Source of the DNA: a bacterium
Lineage (GTDB): Bacteria; Zhuqueibacterota; Zhuqueibacteria; Residuimicrobiales; Residuimicrobiaceae
Direction: 5' to 3'
Assembly: GCA_012523655.1 (NCBI GenBank)
Contig: JAAYTV010000481.1
Coordinates: 1-9,314, forward strand
Length of the DNA stretch: 9,314 nucleotides
Shown in pieces: positions 1-6,639 of this stretch (position 1 is its first letter; each line of letters begins with the position of its first letter). The translations under genes were made by a program, and so were the position numbers. The notes beneath the pieces are model-generated. The model searched no databases, had not been told where the DNA came from, and saw nothing but the letters and a program-made list of their open reading frames with translations.

Positions 1-257
1 CTAAAATAGAAGAAGCACGCAACACGCCGACGGTGCAGGTTCTGGACCGCGCAGTGCCGCCTGCTTTCCGCAGCGCTCCGAAGCGTAAAATGCTCCTGCT
101 GGTGTTCGGCCTGCTTAGTCTGGTGTTGAGCGTTCTGTGGATTTGGCTATCAGCCTATTGGCAGACCCTGTTGGAACAGCCGGAGAGAAAAGCCAAGTTC
201 GACCGTCTCGCCGAGGCCTGGCGGAGAGAGACCGCTTGGTTGCGGCGCCGTTCCTGA
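1..257 (+). CDS. Chain-length determinant protein (Wzz/GNVR type), C-terminal fragment
   Basis: Only the last 84 or so residues are present, because the gene enters from the left edge; the frame is open from base 3 and stops with TGA at 255-257. The visible part has the layout of the C-terminus of polysaccharide co-polymerases: a short segment reading VQVLDRAVPP followed by a Ser/Pro/Lys stretch (the GNVR-type juxtamembrane motif), then one hydrophobic membrane helix of about 22 residues (MLLLVFGLLSLVL onward), then a short basic tail of about 34 residues. In this family such proteins sit in the inner membrane and set the length of O-antigen or exopolysaccharide chains, with the C-terminal helix returning to the cytoplasm. 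The next gene begins 32 bp downstream on the same strand, which fits one operon of surface-polysaccharide genes. An internal GTG at 33 is not a real start because the coding frame continues upstream of it. Whether it is Wzz, an exopolysaccharide co-polymerase or a fusion to a tyrosine kinase cannot be told from this piece, although no kinase domain follows the last helix. Confidence 0.8.
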   Translation, partial: KIEEARNTPTVQVLDRAVPPAFRSAPKRKMLLLVFGLLSLVLSVLWIWLSAYWQTLLEQPERKAKFDRLAEAWRRETAWLRRRS

Positions 258-289
258 ACGACCATCGATTTTTTAAAAGGAAGGCTATC

Positions 290-1042
290 ATGTCGCAAGC
301 CATTGCAACCACCGCTCAGATCGGCGAAGGGTGTGAACTGGGTCAGTTTGTGGTCATTGAAGACAATGTGCAGATCGGCAATCGGTGCCGGATCGGCCAC
401 CATGTGGTGATCCACCGCGGAACCATCCTCGGCGACGATGTGCGCATCGACGCGGGCACGGTGATCGGCAAGCAGCCCCTGCGCAGCAAACGGAGCATCT
501 TTAAGGATGAAAAGGAGCTGCCCGCGGCCCGTCTCGGCGACGGCTGCATGGTGGGCGCCCTGGTGGTGATCTACACCGGGTGTGAAATCGGCGCCGCTGT
601 GCTGGTGGCGGACGGTGCGGCCGTGCGCGAGAATGTAACCGTCGGAGAGTACACCATCATCGGCCGAAACGCCACGGTGGAGAATTTTTGCCGCATCGGC
701 AAGAAATGCAAACTGGAGACCAACTGCTATATCACCGCCTACTCGGAAGTCGGCGACTATTGCTTCATCGCCCCGGGCGTCCATACCACCAACGATAATT
801 ATCTCGGCCGCACTAAGGAGCGCTTTGATCACTTTAAAGGGGTGACGGTAAAAAAAGGCGGCCGCATCGGCGGTGGCGCTGTCATTTTGCCGGGCAAAGT
901 GATCGGCGAAGATGCGGTAGTGGCGGCCGGCAGCGTGGTCACCAGGGATGTGCCGGATCGCGTCATCGTCGTCGGCAGCCCGGCTTATCCGCTGCGCCCA
1001 GTCCCGCCGGAACAACTGCTGGAAAATCAGGGATGGGAATAG
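290..1042 (+). CDS. Sugar N-acetyltransferase with left-handed beta-helix (hexapeptide repeats), WbpD/WxcM-N-like
   Basis: A 250-residue cytoplasmic protein made almost wholly of hexapeptide repeats ([IV]-G-x-x-x-x: IGEGCE, IGNRCR, IGHHVV, LGDDVR, VGEYTI, IGKKCK, VGDYCF, IGEDAV), the signature of a trimeric left-handed parallel beta-helix. A non-repeat loop at about residues 61-82 (basic, then KDEKELPAA) interrupts the coils. The segment HTTNDNYLGR (165-174) followed by VTVKKGGRIGGGAVILPG and SVVTRDVP is typical of acetyl-CoA-dependent transferases that act on the amino group of UDP-amino sugars (WbpD, WlbB, WxcM N-domain). The C-terminal tail (PVPPEQLLENQ) is a short helix. The ATG at 290 is chosen because AAGGAAGG lies at 277-284 with normal spacing; the frame is open back to about 137, but that part overlaps the Wzz gene. 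With the epimerase at 4594 it could supply UDP-GlcNAc3NAcA for UDP-ManNAc3NAcA synthesis, but it is longer than the roughly 190-residue WbpD proteins. An acetyltransferase for another amino sugar is a real alternative. Confidence 0.85.
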   Translation: MSQAIATTAQIGEGCELGQFVVIEDNVQIGNRCRIGHHVVIHRGTILGDDVRIDAGTVIGKQPLRSKRSIFKDEKELPAARLGDGCMVGALVVIYTGCEIGAAVLVADGAAVRENVTVGEYTIIGRNATVENFCRIGKKCKLETNCYITAYSEVGDYCFIAPGVHTTNDNYLGRTKERFDHFKGVTVKKGGRIGGGAVILPGKVIGEDAVVAAGSVVTRDVPDRVIVVGSPAYPLRPVPPEQLLENQGWE

Positions 1043-1096
1043 GATGCGTTTGCTGTGATGGTCGGCTCCATTCCTACCTTTTATGTGGGTTGAGCG

Positions 1097-1123
1097 CCGC
1101 CCTGCACGGGCGGTTCGCCTTTT
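1097..1123 (+). terminator. Possible weak intrinsic terminator between acetyltransferase and Tricorn genes
   Basis: CCGCCC (1097-1102) and GGGCGG (1108-1113) form a perfect 6-bp GC stem with a 5-nt loop. An overlapping, mutually exclusive hairpin GGCG/CGCC (1109-1112 with 1116-1119, 3-nt loop) is followed directly by TTTT at 1120-1123. The T run is short, so termination would be partial at best. The rest of the 137-bp gap (1043-1179) holds no gene and no convincing promoter. Confidence 0.3.
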
Positions 1124-1170
1124 GCTGAAACCTTATCCTTCCCGCTGCAGCATCCATCGATCCATACCAC

Positions 1171-1175
1171 GGAGG
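1171..1175 (+). promoter_or_regulatory. Ribosome-binding site that sets the GTG start of the Tricorn gene
   Basis: A full GGAGG sits 4 nt before the GTG at 1180. This start places the Lys and hydrophobic run of the signal peptide exactly at the N-terminus. The spacing is on the short side of normal. Confidence 0.7.
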
Positions 1176-1179
1176 TTTT

Positions 1180-4100
1180 GTGAATAAATTGTGTGGTCTG
1201 TTGCTTGTGTTTTTAATCAGCGGAGCTTTCGCTGTAGAGGAATCCCGCCTGCTGCGGTTTCCGGCCGTCTCTGCCGAATCCATCGTCTTTACCTATGCCG
1301 GTGATCTGTACAGCGTACCCGTCAACGGAGGCCTGGCCCGCCGGCTGACCGCGCATGATGGATTCGAAATGTTCGCCCGTTTCTCCCCCGACGGCCAATG
1401 GCTGGCGTTCACCGGCCAATACGACGGCAACACGGAAGTTTTTCTGATGCCGGCCCAGGGCGGTGATCCTGTCCGCCTGACCCATACCGCCACTCTGTCG
1501 CGCGACGATGTCTCGGATCGCATGGGTCCCAATAACATTGTGATGGGCTGGACGCCGGACGGAAAAGAGATCATCTATCGTTCTCGGCAGATCAGCTTTA
1601 ACGATTTTATCGGCCAACTGTTTCAGGTAAGCCGCGACGGCGGCGCTTCGCAGCAACTGCCTCTGCCGCGCGGCGGATTCTGCTCCTGGTCTCCGGACGG
1701 TAAACGGCTGGCCTATAACCGCGTTTTTCGCGAATTCCGCACCTGGAAACGGTATCGCGGCGGCCAGGCTGATGACATCTGGATCTATGATGTTGCGGCC
1801 AAGACGACGGAGAACATCACCAGCGATCCGGCGCAGGACATCATCCCTATGTGGATCGGCCAGCGCATCTATTTCATCTCCGATCGCGATGAAAACAAGC
1901 GCATGAACCTCTACGTCTACGACCTGTCAACGCGGCAGACCCGTTGTTTGACCCAGTTTAAAGAGTATGACATCAAATTTCCCTCCTGCAGCAGCCAGGC
2001 CGTTGTGTTCGAAAACGGCGGCTTTCTATACCGCTTTGATGTGGCCACTGAGGCCTGCGTCAAAATACCGATTCTCATCGCCAACGATATGCCGGACAGC
2101 CGTAGAGAGATCAAAAACGTCGCTGAGGGCATCTATGCCTCTGCAATCTCACCTGACGGCAAACGTGCGCTGCTCAACAGCCACGGCGAAATTTTTTCTC
2201 TGCCGGCCAAAAACGGGCCGACGCGCAATCTGACCGCCACTCCGGCCATTCATGAACGCCATCCGCAGTGGTCGCCGGACGGCAGCCGCATCGTTTTCAT
2301 CTCCGACCGCAGCGGGGAAGACGAGATCTATGTCATGGAGGTGTCCGGCCGCCACGACGCGGTTCAGATCACATTCGGCGACAGCACCTACAAGTACGCT
2401 CCGCTCTGGTCGCCGGACGGAAAGAAAGTGCTGTGGTCTGACCGTCGGCAACGCCTGCGCTGCGTGGACGTCGATTCGCGCAAGATCATCGAAGTGGCGT
2501 CCGCCGCACGGTTTGAAATCCGCGACTACAGCTGGTCTCCGGACAGCCGGTGGGTTGCTTACACCCGGCCCGAGGAAATGGGCATGAGCAAAGTGTATCT
2601 GACACGACTGCAGGATGGGGTCACTGGAGCGGTGACCGACGGATGGTACGAGTCTTATCAGCCCGAGTTCAGTGCAGACGGAAAATACCTCTTGTTGATC
2701 TCCAACCGGGATTTCAATCCGATCTACAGCCAGACGGAATGGAATCATGCGTATCAGGACATGGCGCGCATCTATCTGCTGACCCTGGCCCAAGAGACGC
2801 CTTCGCCGTTGGCGCCGCAGAGCGATGAGGTGGAGGTCAAAAAACTCCCGGCCGCAGAAAAGGAAACCGGCAAGGCGGCCGCGACGAAAAAGGCGGATAC
2901 CACGCTGGTCAAAGTCGATCTGGAGGGCTTGCGCAATCGCCTGGTGGCGTTGCCGATTCCGGCCGGCCGCTATGGGCGGCTTGCCGGCGCCACAGATCAG
3001 GTGTTTTACCTCCGGGTCACCGGCCGTGATGAAAAGCCGCGGCTGTTCACTTGGAAGTTCAAAGATCGCAAAGAGACGGATCTCGGCCAGCTGGATGAGT
3101 TTAGCCTGTCGGCCAACGGGAAAAAGATGCTGGTCCGGCAGAATAAAACGTGGGCCATCATCGACCTGCCGTCCGCAGCGGTGGAGATAAAGGAAAAACT
3201 CGATCTGTCCGCCATGGATATGAATGTGGACCCCCGGGCGGAGTGGAGCCAGATCTTTAACGAGTGCTGGCGGCAGATGCGCGACTTTTTCTACGCACCC
3301 AACATGCATGGCGTGGACTGGCCGGCGATGCGGCAGAAATACGCCGCCCTACTGCCGTCCGTACGGCATCGCGCGGATTTGACCTATGTCATCGGAGAGA
3401 TGATCTCTGAGCTCAACGTGGGTCATGCCTATGTCGGCGGCGGCGACCGGCCGCTGCCTAAGCGGGTGAAAACCGGATTGCTGGGCGCCCGGCTTGTGCG
3501 GGATTCCAGCAGCGGCTATTACAGGTTCGTAAAAATTCTACGCGGCCAGAATTGGAATGCCAAGCTTCGATCCCCCCTGACCGAGATCGGCGTCGACGTC
3601 CGAGAGGGCGATTATCTTTTGGCGGTGGACGGCTGCTCCATGAAAAATTTGACCGATCCTTATGCCGCGTTGCTCAACACCGCCGGCAAGCAGGTGAGCC
3701 TCACCGTCAATGGCAAGCCTGAGACCGCCGGTCAACGCGAGGTGGTGGTCGTTCCCATCGACGATGAGTCGGGTTTGTACTATTACGAATGGGTGCAGAA
3801 CAACATCGAAAAGGTGAACCGCGCCACCGGCGGACGCGTCGGCTATCTGCATGTGCCGGATATGGGCGTAGCGGGATTGAATGAGTTCGTCAAATATTTT
3901 TATCCACAGCTGCAGAAAAAGGCTCTGATCATCGATGTGCGCGGCAATGGCGGCGGCAACGTGTCGCCCATGCTCATCGAACGGCTGCGCCGCGAGATCA
4001 CCATGATCGAAATCAGCCGCAATACGACGCCGTCCACAGAGCCGTATCAAATGCTCTGGGGGCCTAAGGTCTGCCTCATCGACGAGTTCTCCGCATCCGA

Positions 4101-4434
4101 CGGCGACCTCTTTCCCTATCAATTCAAAAAGCTGAACATGGGCAAATTGATCGGCAAGCGCACCTGGGGCGGCGTGGTCGGCATCCGCGGCTCGCTGCCG
4201 CTGTTGGACGGCGGCTATCTCAACCGTCCGGAATTTTCCCGCTATGATGTGGAAGGCAAAGAGTGGGTGATCGAAGGGGTGGGTGTGGAACCGGATATCG
4301 TGGTGGACAACGATCCGGCGCGCGAGTTTGCAGGCATCGATGATCAGCTGAACAAGGCCATCGAGGTGGTGCTGCAGGAACTGCAGACAAGTGAAAATGT
4401 CGTGCCCCCCGCGCCCCCTTATCCGAAAAAGTAG
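1180..4434 (+). CDS. Tricorn protease homologue (S41 family), exported
   Basis: A 1084-residue protein, close to the 1071 residues of Thermoplasma Tricorn, a peptidase that trims oligopeptides. Residues 1-19 form a Sec signal peptide (MNKL, hydrophobic core, cleavage after AFA), so it should act in the periplasm. Two beta-propellers follow: repeats of the WSPDG type start near residues 68, 124, 170, 364, 410 and 452. A Lys/Ala/Glu-rich linker lies at about 545-577. The catalytic part holds NVGHAYV (His749), a PDZ-like domain at about 762-857, the IIDVRGNGGG strand (917-926), EFSASDGD with nucleophile Ser973 and Asp974, RTWGG, and EGVGVEPDI with Glu1032. These match His746, Ser965, Asp966 and Glu1023 of the archaeal enzyme; Gly748 stands where that enzyme has Ser745. 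Glu944 aligns, by my offset, with Asp936 of the basic P1 pocket, which would favour cleavage after Lys/Arg. The start is GTG, set by GGAGG at 1171. It lies between polysaccharide genes with larger gaps on both sides, so it may be its own unit. Confidence 0.95.
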   Translation: MNKLCGLLLVFLISGAFAVEESRLLRFPAVSAESIVFTYAGDLYSVPVNGGLARRLTAHDGFEMFARFSPDGQWLAFTGQYDGNTEVFLMPAQGGDPVRLTHTATLSRDDVSDRMGPNNIVMGWTPDGKEIIYRSRQISFNDFIGQLFQVSRDGGASQQLPLPRGGFCSWSPDGKRLAYNRVFREFRTWKRYRGGQADDIWIYDVAAKTTENITSDPAQDIIPMWIGQRIYFISDRDENKRMNLYVYDLSTRQTRCLTQFKEYDIKFPSCSSQAVVFENGGFLYRFDVATEACVKIPILIANDMPDSRREIKNVAEGIYASAISPDGKRALLNSHGEIFSLPAKNGPTRNLTATPAIHERHPQWSPDGSRIVFISDRSGEDEIYVMEVSGRHDAVQITFGDSTYKYAPLWSPDGKKVLWSDRRQRLRCVDVDSRKIIEVASAARFEIRDYSWSPDSRWVAYTRPEEMGMSKVYLTRLQDGVTGAVTDGWYESYQPEFSADGKYLLLISNRDFNPIYSQTEWNHAYQDMARIYLLTLAQETPSPLAPQSDEVEVKKLPAAEKETGKAAATKKADTTLVKVDLEGLRNRLVALPIPAGRYGRLAGATDQVFYLRVTGRDEKPRLFTWKFKDRKETDLGQLDEFSLSANGKKMLVRQNKTWAIIDLPSAAVEIKEKLDLSAMDMNVDPRAEWSQIFNECWRQMRDFFYAPNMHGVDWPAMRQKYAALLPSVRHRADLTYVIGEMISELNVGHAYVGGGDRPLPKRVKTGLLGARLVRDSSSGYYRFVKILRGQNWNAKLRSPLTEIGVDVREGDYLLAVDGCSMKNLTDPYAALLNTAGKQVSLTVNGKPETAGQREVVVVPIDDESGLYYYEWVQNNIEKVNRATGGRVGYLHVPDMGVAGLNEFVKYFYPQLQKKALIIDVRGNGGGNVSPMLIERLRREITMIEISRNTTPSTEPYQMLWGPKVCLIDEFSASDGDLFPYQFKKLNMGKLIGKRTWGGVVGIRGSLPLLDGGYLNRPEFSRYDVEGKEWVIEGVGVEPDIVVDNDPAREFAGIDDQLNKAIEVVLQELQTSENVVPPAPPYPKK

Positions 4435-4445
4435 TCAACGCCGGA

Positions 4446-4465
4446 TTCAGATGATCGGGTCTGAA
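4446..4465 (+). repeat. Short inverted repeat just after the Tricorn stop codon
   Basis: TTCAGA (4446-4451) and TCTGAA (4460-4465) form a perfect 6-bp stem with an 8-nt loop, 11 bp past the Tricorn stop. No T run follows, so it is not a standard intrinsic terminator; it could protect the 3' end of the message or be chance. Confidence 0.25.
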
Positions 4466-4505
4466 CCATGAACGCCCCATGGAACCGGAAAGGATGAACG
4501 GGTCG

Positions 4506-4527
4506 GGCCGCTGCTGCGGCTGCTTTT
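4506..4527 (+). terminator. Candidate intrinsic terminator between Tricorn and the 2-epimerase gene
   Basis: GCCGC (4507-4511), loop TGCT, GCGGC (4516-4520) is a perfect GC stem, extendable by one G-U pair (4506/4521). TTTT follows at 4524-4527 after two bases. The stem is short and the T run has four bases, so strength is uncertain. The 159-bp gap 4435-4593 has no other coding sequence I can support and no clear promoter after this hairpin, so read-through into the epimerase gene is likely if the locus is co-transcribed. Confidence 0.4.
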
Positions 4528-4593
4528 CAGTCTGCCGCCGGCGTGGCCTCTCTTTTCGGCTGCTCCACCTGTCACAAAAGGTTCGATTGCACG

Positions 4594-5685
4594 ATGAAAA
4601 TAATGACCATTGTCGGCGCCAGACCGCAGTTCGTCAAGGCGGCGCCGGTCTCCCGTGCGCTGCGCAAAATCGCAGATGAATTTTTGCTTCATACCGGCCA
4701 GCATTACGACGCCAATATGTCGCAGCTTTTTTTCGATGAACTGGAAATCCCTGCACCGGATCTCAATCTGGAGATCGGCTCCGGTCCCCATGGACTGCAG
4801 ACCGGACAGATGCTGGTGGCTATCGAAAAAGCATTGATGGCCCAGCAACCGGACTGGGTGCTGGTGTACGGCGACACCAACTCTACTCTGGCCGGCGCTG
4901 TGGCCGCCGCGAAACTGAACATACCTATCGCCCATGTGGAGGCGGGCCTGCGCAGCTTTAATCGGCTGATGCCAGAGGAGATCAATCGCATTTTGACCGA
5001 CCGGATCTCTGCGCTGCTCTTGTGTCCCACGCGCACGGCGGTAACCCACCTGGCCGATGAGGGCATCCGCAGCGGCGTCCATTGGACCGGAGATGTAATG
5101 TACGATGCCGCGCTTCATTTCGCCGCTCTGGCGGAAATAAAGTCGACTGTGCTGCAAAAGTTGAATCTTCAGCCGCGCTCGTACGTGCTGGCCACCGTCC
5201 ATCGGGCGCAGAACACCGATGAGCCCGCGGCGCTGTCCCGCATCATGGAGGCGTTGCTGCAAAGCGGACAGACTATCGTGTTCCCGGTCCATCCGCGCAC
5301 TGCGGGGTTTCTACATAAATACGGATTAATGGAAAAACTAATCGCCTCCGGCCGCATCAGGGTGTTGGAACCGGTGGGGTATCTGGATATGATCTGTTTG
5401 GAAAAGAACGCCCGGCGTATCGTTACCGATTCCGGCGGTGTACAGAAAGAGGCCTATTTTTTTCAAACGCCGTGCATCACCCTGCGTGAGGAGACCGAAT
5501 GGAGCGAAACCGTAGACGACGGCTGGAACGTGCTCACCGGGACTGATCCGCAAAAGATCGTCCACGCTGTTTCCTCTTTTAATCCGACCAGGCCACAGGG
5601 CCGGCATTATGGAGACGGCCAGGCGGCGGATCGTATTGCAGAGATCATATCCAAGACGGGCGCCGGCCGGCCCACAGATCTTTGA
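4594..5685 (+). CDS. wecB: Non-hydrolysing UDP-GlcNAc 2-epimerase family enzyme, WbpI-like
   Basis: A 363-residue cytoplasmic enzyme of the GT-B fold, the usual length for this family, which inverts C2 of UDP-GlcNAc-type sugars through elimination and re-addition of UDP. Visible landmarks are GARPQFVKAAP (8-18, with Arg10 and Lys15 of the nucleotide site), HTGQHYDANMS (33-43), YGDTNST (Asp94), HVEAGLRS (Glu116), PEEINR (Glu129, Arg132), TVHRAQN (His203), FPVHPRT (His233), TDSGGVQKEA (Ser280, Glu286) and TEWSE. The forms GARPQF, YGDTNST, LRSFN and TEW resemble WbpI, which acts on UDP-2,3-diacetamido-glucuronate, more than E. coli WecB, which has FGTRPEA and HGDTTT. The acetyltransferase at 290 supports the diacetamido pathway, but plain UDP-ManNAc formation is possible; the symbol given is the family one. 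I chose ATG 4594 over the GTG at 4543 because conserved sequence begins right after it; the ribosome site (AAAGG at 4577-4581) is weak and somewhat distant. Confidence 0.93.
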   Translation: MKIMTIVGARPQFVKAAPVSRALRKIADEFLLHTGQHYDANMSQLFFDELEIPAPDLNLEIGSGPHGLQTGQMLVAIEKALMAQQPDWVLVYGDTNSTLAGAVAAAKLNIPIAHVEAGLRSFNRLMPEEINRILTDRISALLLCPTRTAVTHLADEGIRSGVHWTGDVMYDAALHFAALAEIKSTVLQKLNLQPRSYVLATVHRAQNTDEPAALSRIMEALLQSGQTIVFPVHPRTAGFLHKYGLMEKLIASGRIRVLEPVGYLDMICLEKNARRIVTDSGGVQKEAYFFQTPCITLREETEWSETVDDGWNVLTGTDPQKIVHAVSSFNPTRPQGRHYGDGQAADRIAEIISKTGAGRPTDL

Positions 5686-5749
5686 CCGGTTGTTTTCTTT
5701 TGAGAGTTTTAAAAAAGCTTAATAATGTTAACAAAATATGGGAAAAGCC
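5686..5749 (+). promoter_or_regulatory. AT-rich leader before the sugar isomerase gene, possible promoter
   Basis: This 64-bp gap is clearly AT-rich against its surroundings. TTGAGA (5700-5705) matches five of six bases of a -35 box, but the sequence 17 bp on (TAATGT, 5723-5728) is a poor -10. A TTAATAATG run sits at 5719-5727. GGGA at 5740-5743 gives ATG 5750 a ribosome site with 6-nt spacing, while ATG 5738 has none, which decides the start in favour of 5750. Confidence 0.3.
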
Positions 5750-6583
5750 ATGTCTCTTCCGCCTTTGCAGAATTTTGACCGTTGTTGTCTGCACACTATA
5801 ACCACCAAACCCTGGTCTCTGAGTCAGGCCGTAGCCAAGTATGCGGCAGCCGGCATCAAAGGCATCACGGTGTGGCGTCAATGGCTGGACGGCTGGGAAC
5901 TGCCCGCAGCCCGGCGGGCCATCGCCGATGCGGGGCTGACGGCCGTGTCCACCGCGCGCGGCGGTTTTTTTCCTGCCAGGACCGCCCAGGGACGCCGGCA
6001 GGCCATCGACGACACCCGGCGCGCCATCGATGAGGCGGCAGCCATCGGTGCGCCGCTGGTGGTGCTGGTGTGCGGCGCTGACCCCGGCCAACCGCTGGCC
6101 GAATCGCGGCGACAGATCGAGGACGCCATCAGCGCGCTGCTGCCGCACGCCCAGGCTGGCGGCGTCACCCTGGCGGTCGAGCCGTTGCATCCCATGTACG
6201 CCAACGATCGCTCGGCGATCAATACCCTGAAACAGGCCAACGATCTGTGCGATCATCTGGCCCACCCCTCTTTAGCTGTAGCTGTGGATGTCTATCATCT
6301 ATGGTGGGACCCGGACCTGCGCGAGCAAATCTTGCGCTGCGGACGTTCGGGCTGGTTGTCGGCGTTTCATGTGTGCGACTGGCGCACGCCTACAGTGGAT
6401 TTTCTTAACGATCGCGGTCTGATGGGCGAAGGCTGCATTCCAATCCGTGAAATCCGCAGCTGGGTGGAAGAGGCCGGCTTTGACGGATTCATCGAGGTGG
6501 AGATCTTTTCCACTCGGCTGTGGCAGATGGATCAGGATCAGTATTTGCAGAAAATCAAAGACGCCTTTCTGCAGCATGTTTGA
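5750..6583 (+). CDS. Sugar phosphate isomerase/epimerase family protein (xylose isomerase-like TIM barrel)
   Basis: A 277-residue soluble TIM-barrel protein of the AP-endonuclease-2/xylose isomerase-like superfamily, normal in length. The four metal-ligand positions of the epimerase group are visible: Glu144 in LAVEPLHP, Asp180 in VAVDVYHLWWD, His207 in FHVCDW, and Glu249 (or Glu251) in FIEVEIFS. His183, three residues after the Asp, and Arg212, five after the His, match the substrate-contacting His and Arg known from ketose 3-epimerases. These residues suggest a divalent-metal enzyme that shifts a proton on a sugar or a polyol-like substrate, but substrate cannot be read from sequence; inosose and hydroxypyruvate isomerases belong to the same superfamily. 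There is no signal peptide, so it is cytoplasmic. The start at ATG 5750 is preferred over 5738 because of the GGGA at 5740-5743. It follows the epimerase gene by 64 bp on the same strand and ends 56 bp before the convergent esterase. A link to polysaccharide synthesis or to use of sugars freed by the sulfatase/esterase pair is only inference. Confidence 0.88.
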   Translation: MSLPPLQNFDRCCLHTITTKPWSLSQAVAKYAAAGIKGITVWRQWLDGWELPAARRAIADAGLTAVSTARGGFFPARTAQGRRQAIDDTRRAIDEAAAIGAPLVVLVCGADPGQPLAESRRQIEDAISALLPHAQAGGVTLAVEPLHPMYANDRSAINTLKQANDLCDHLAHPSLAVAVDVYHLWWDPDLREQILRCGRSGWLSAFHVCDWRTPTVDFLNDRGLMGEGCIPIREIRSWVEEAGFDGFIEVEIFSTRLWQMDQDQYLQKIKDAFLQHV

Positions 6584-6639
6584 AACGGGGCACGAGAAAC
6601 GGGCAACATTCAACGTGCTTCGTGCACCGTATATCGTTT

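Noticed and set aside
155..1015. Long open frame on the minus strand opposite the acetyltransferase
   Set aside because: It mirrors a strongly recognised hexapeptide-repeat protein, is rich in His/Asp/Ala as expected of GC-rich antisense frames, and has no recognisable motif.
2803..2913. Lys/Ala/Glu-rich segment in Tricorn as a foreign insertion
   Set aside because: A charged, low-complexity linker followed by a VKVDLEGL-type strand is common in bacterial Tricorn proteins, and the reading frame and base composition are continuous.
2149..3309. A 386-residue open frame on the minus strand inside the Tricorn gene
   Set aside because: It is antisense to conserved propeller sequence. Its composition (Arg, His, Gln, Leu) is that of a codon shadow and no domain is visible.
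4543..4593. Upstream GTG start for the 2-epimerase, adding 17 residues with a Cys-x-x-Cys
   Set aside because: There is no ribosome site before it, and family proteins begin at the MKI..IVGARPQ stretch encoded from 4594.
4479..4679. Small plus-strand frame in the gap before the 2-epimerase, overlapping its 5' end
   Set aside because: Although AAAGGATG is nearby, the peptide is Cys/Arg-rich without pattern and runs out of frame into a certain gene.
4447..5292. Minus-strand open frame opposite the 2-epimerase
   Set aside because: It overlaps catalytic motifs of a certain gene in antisense and shows no family signature.
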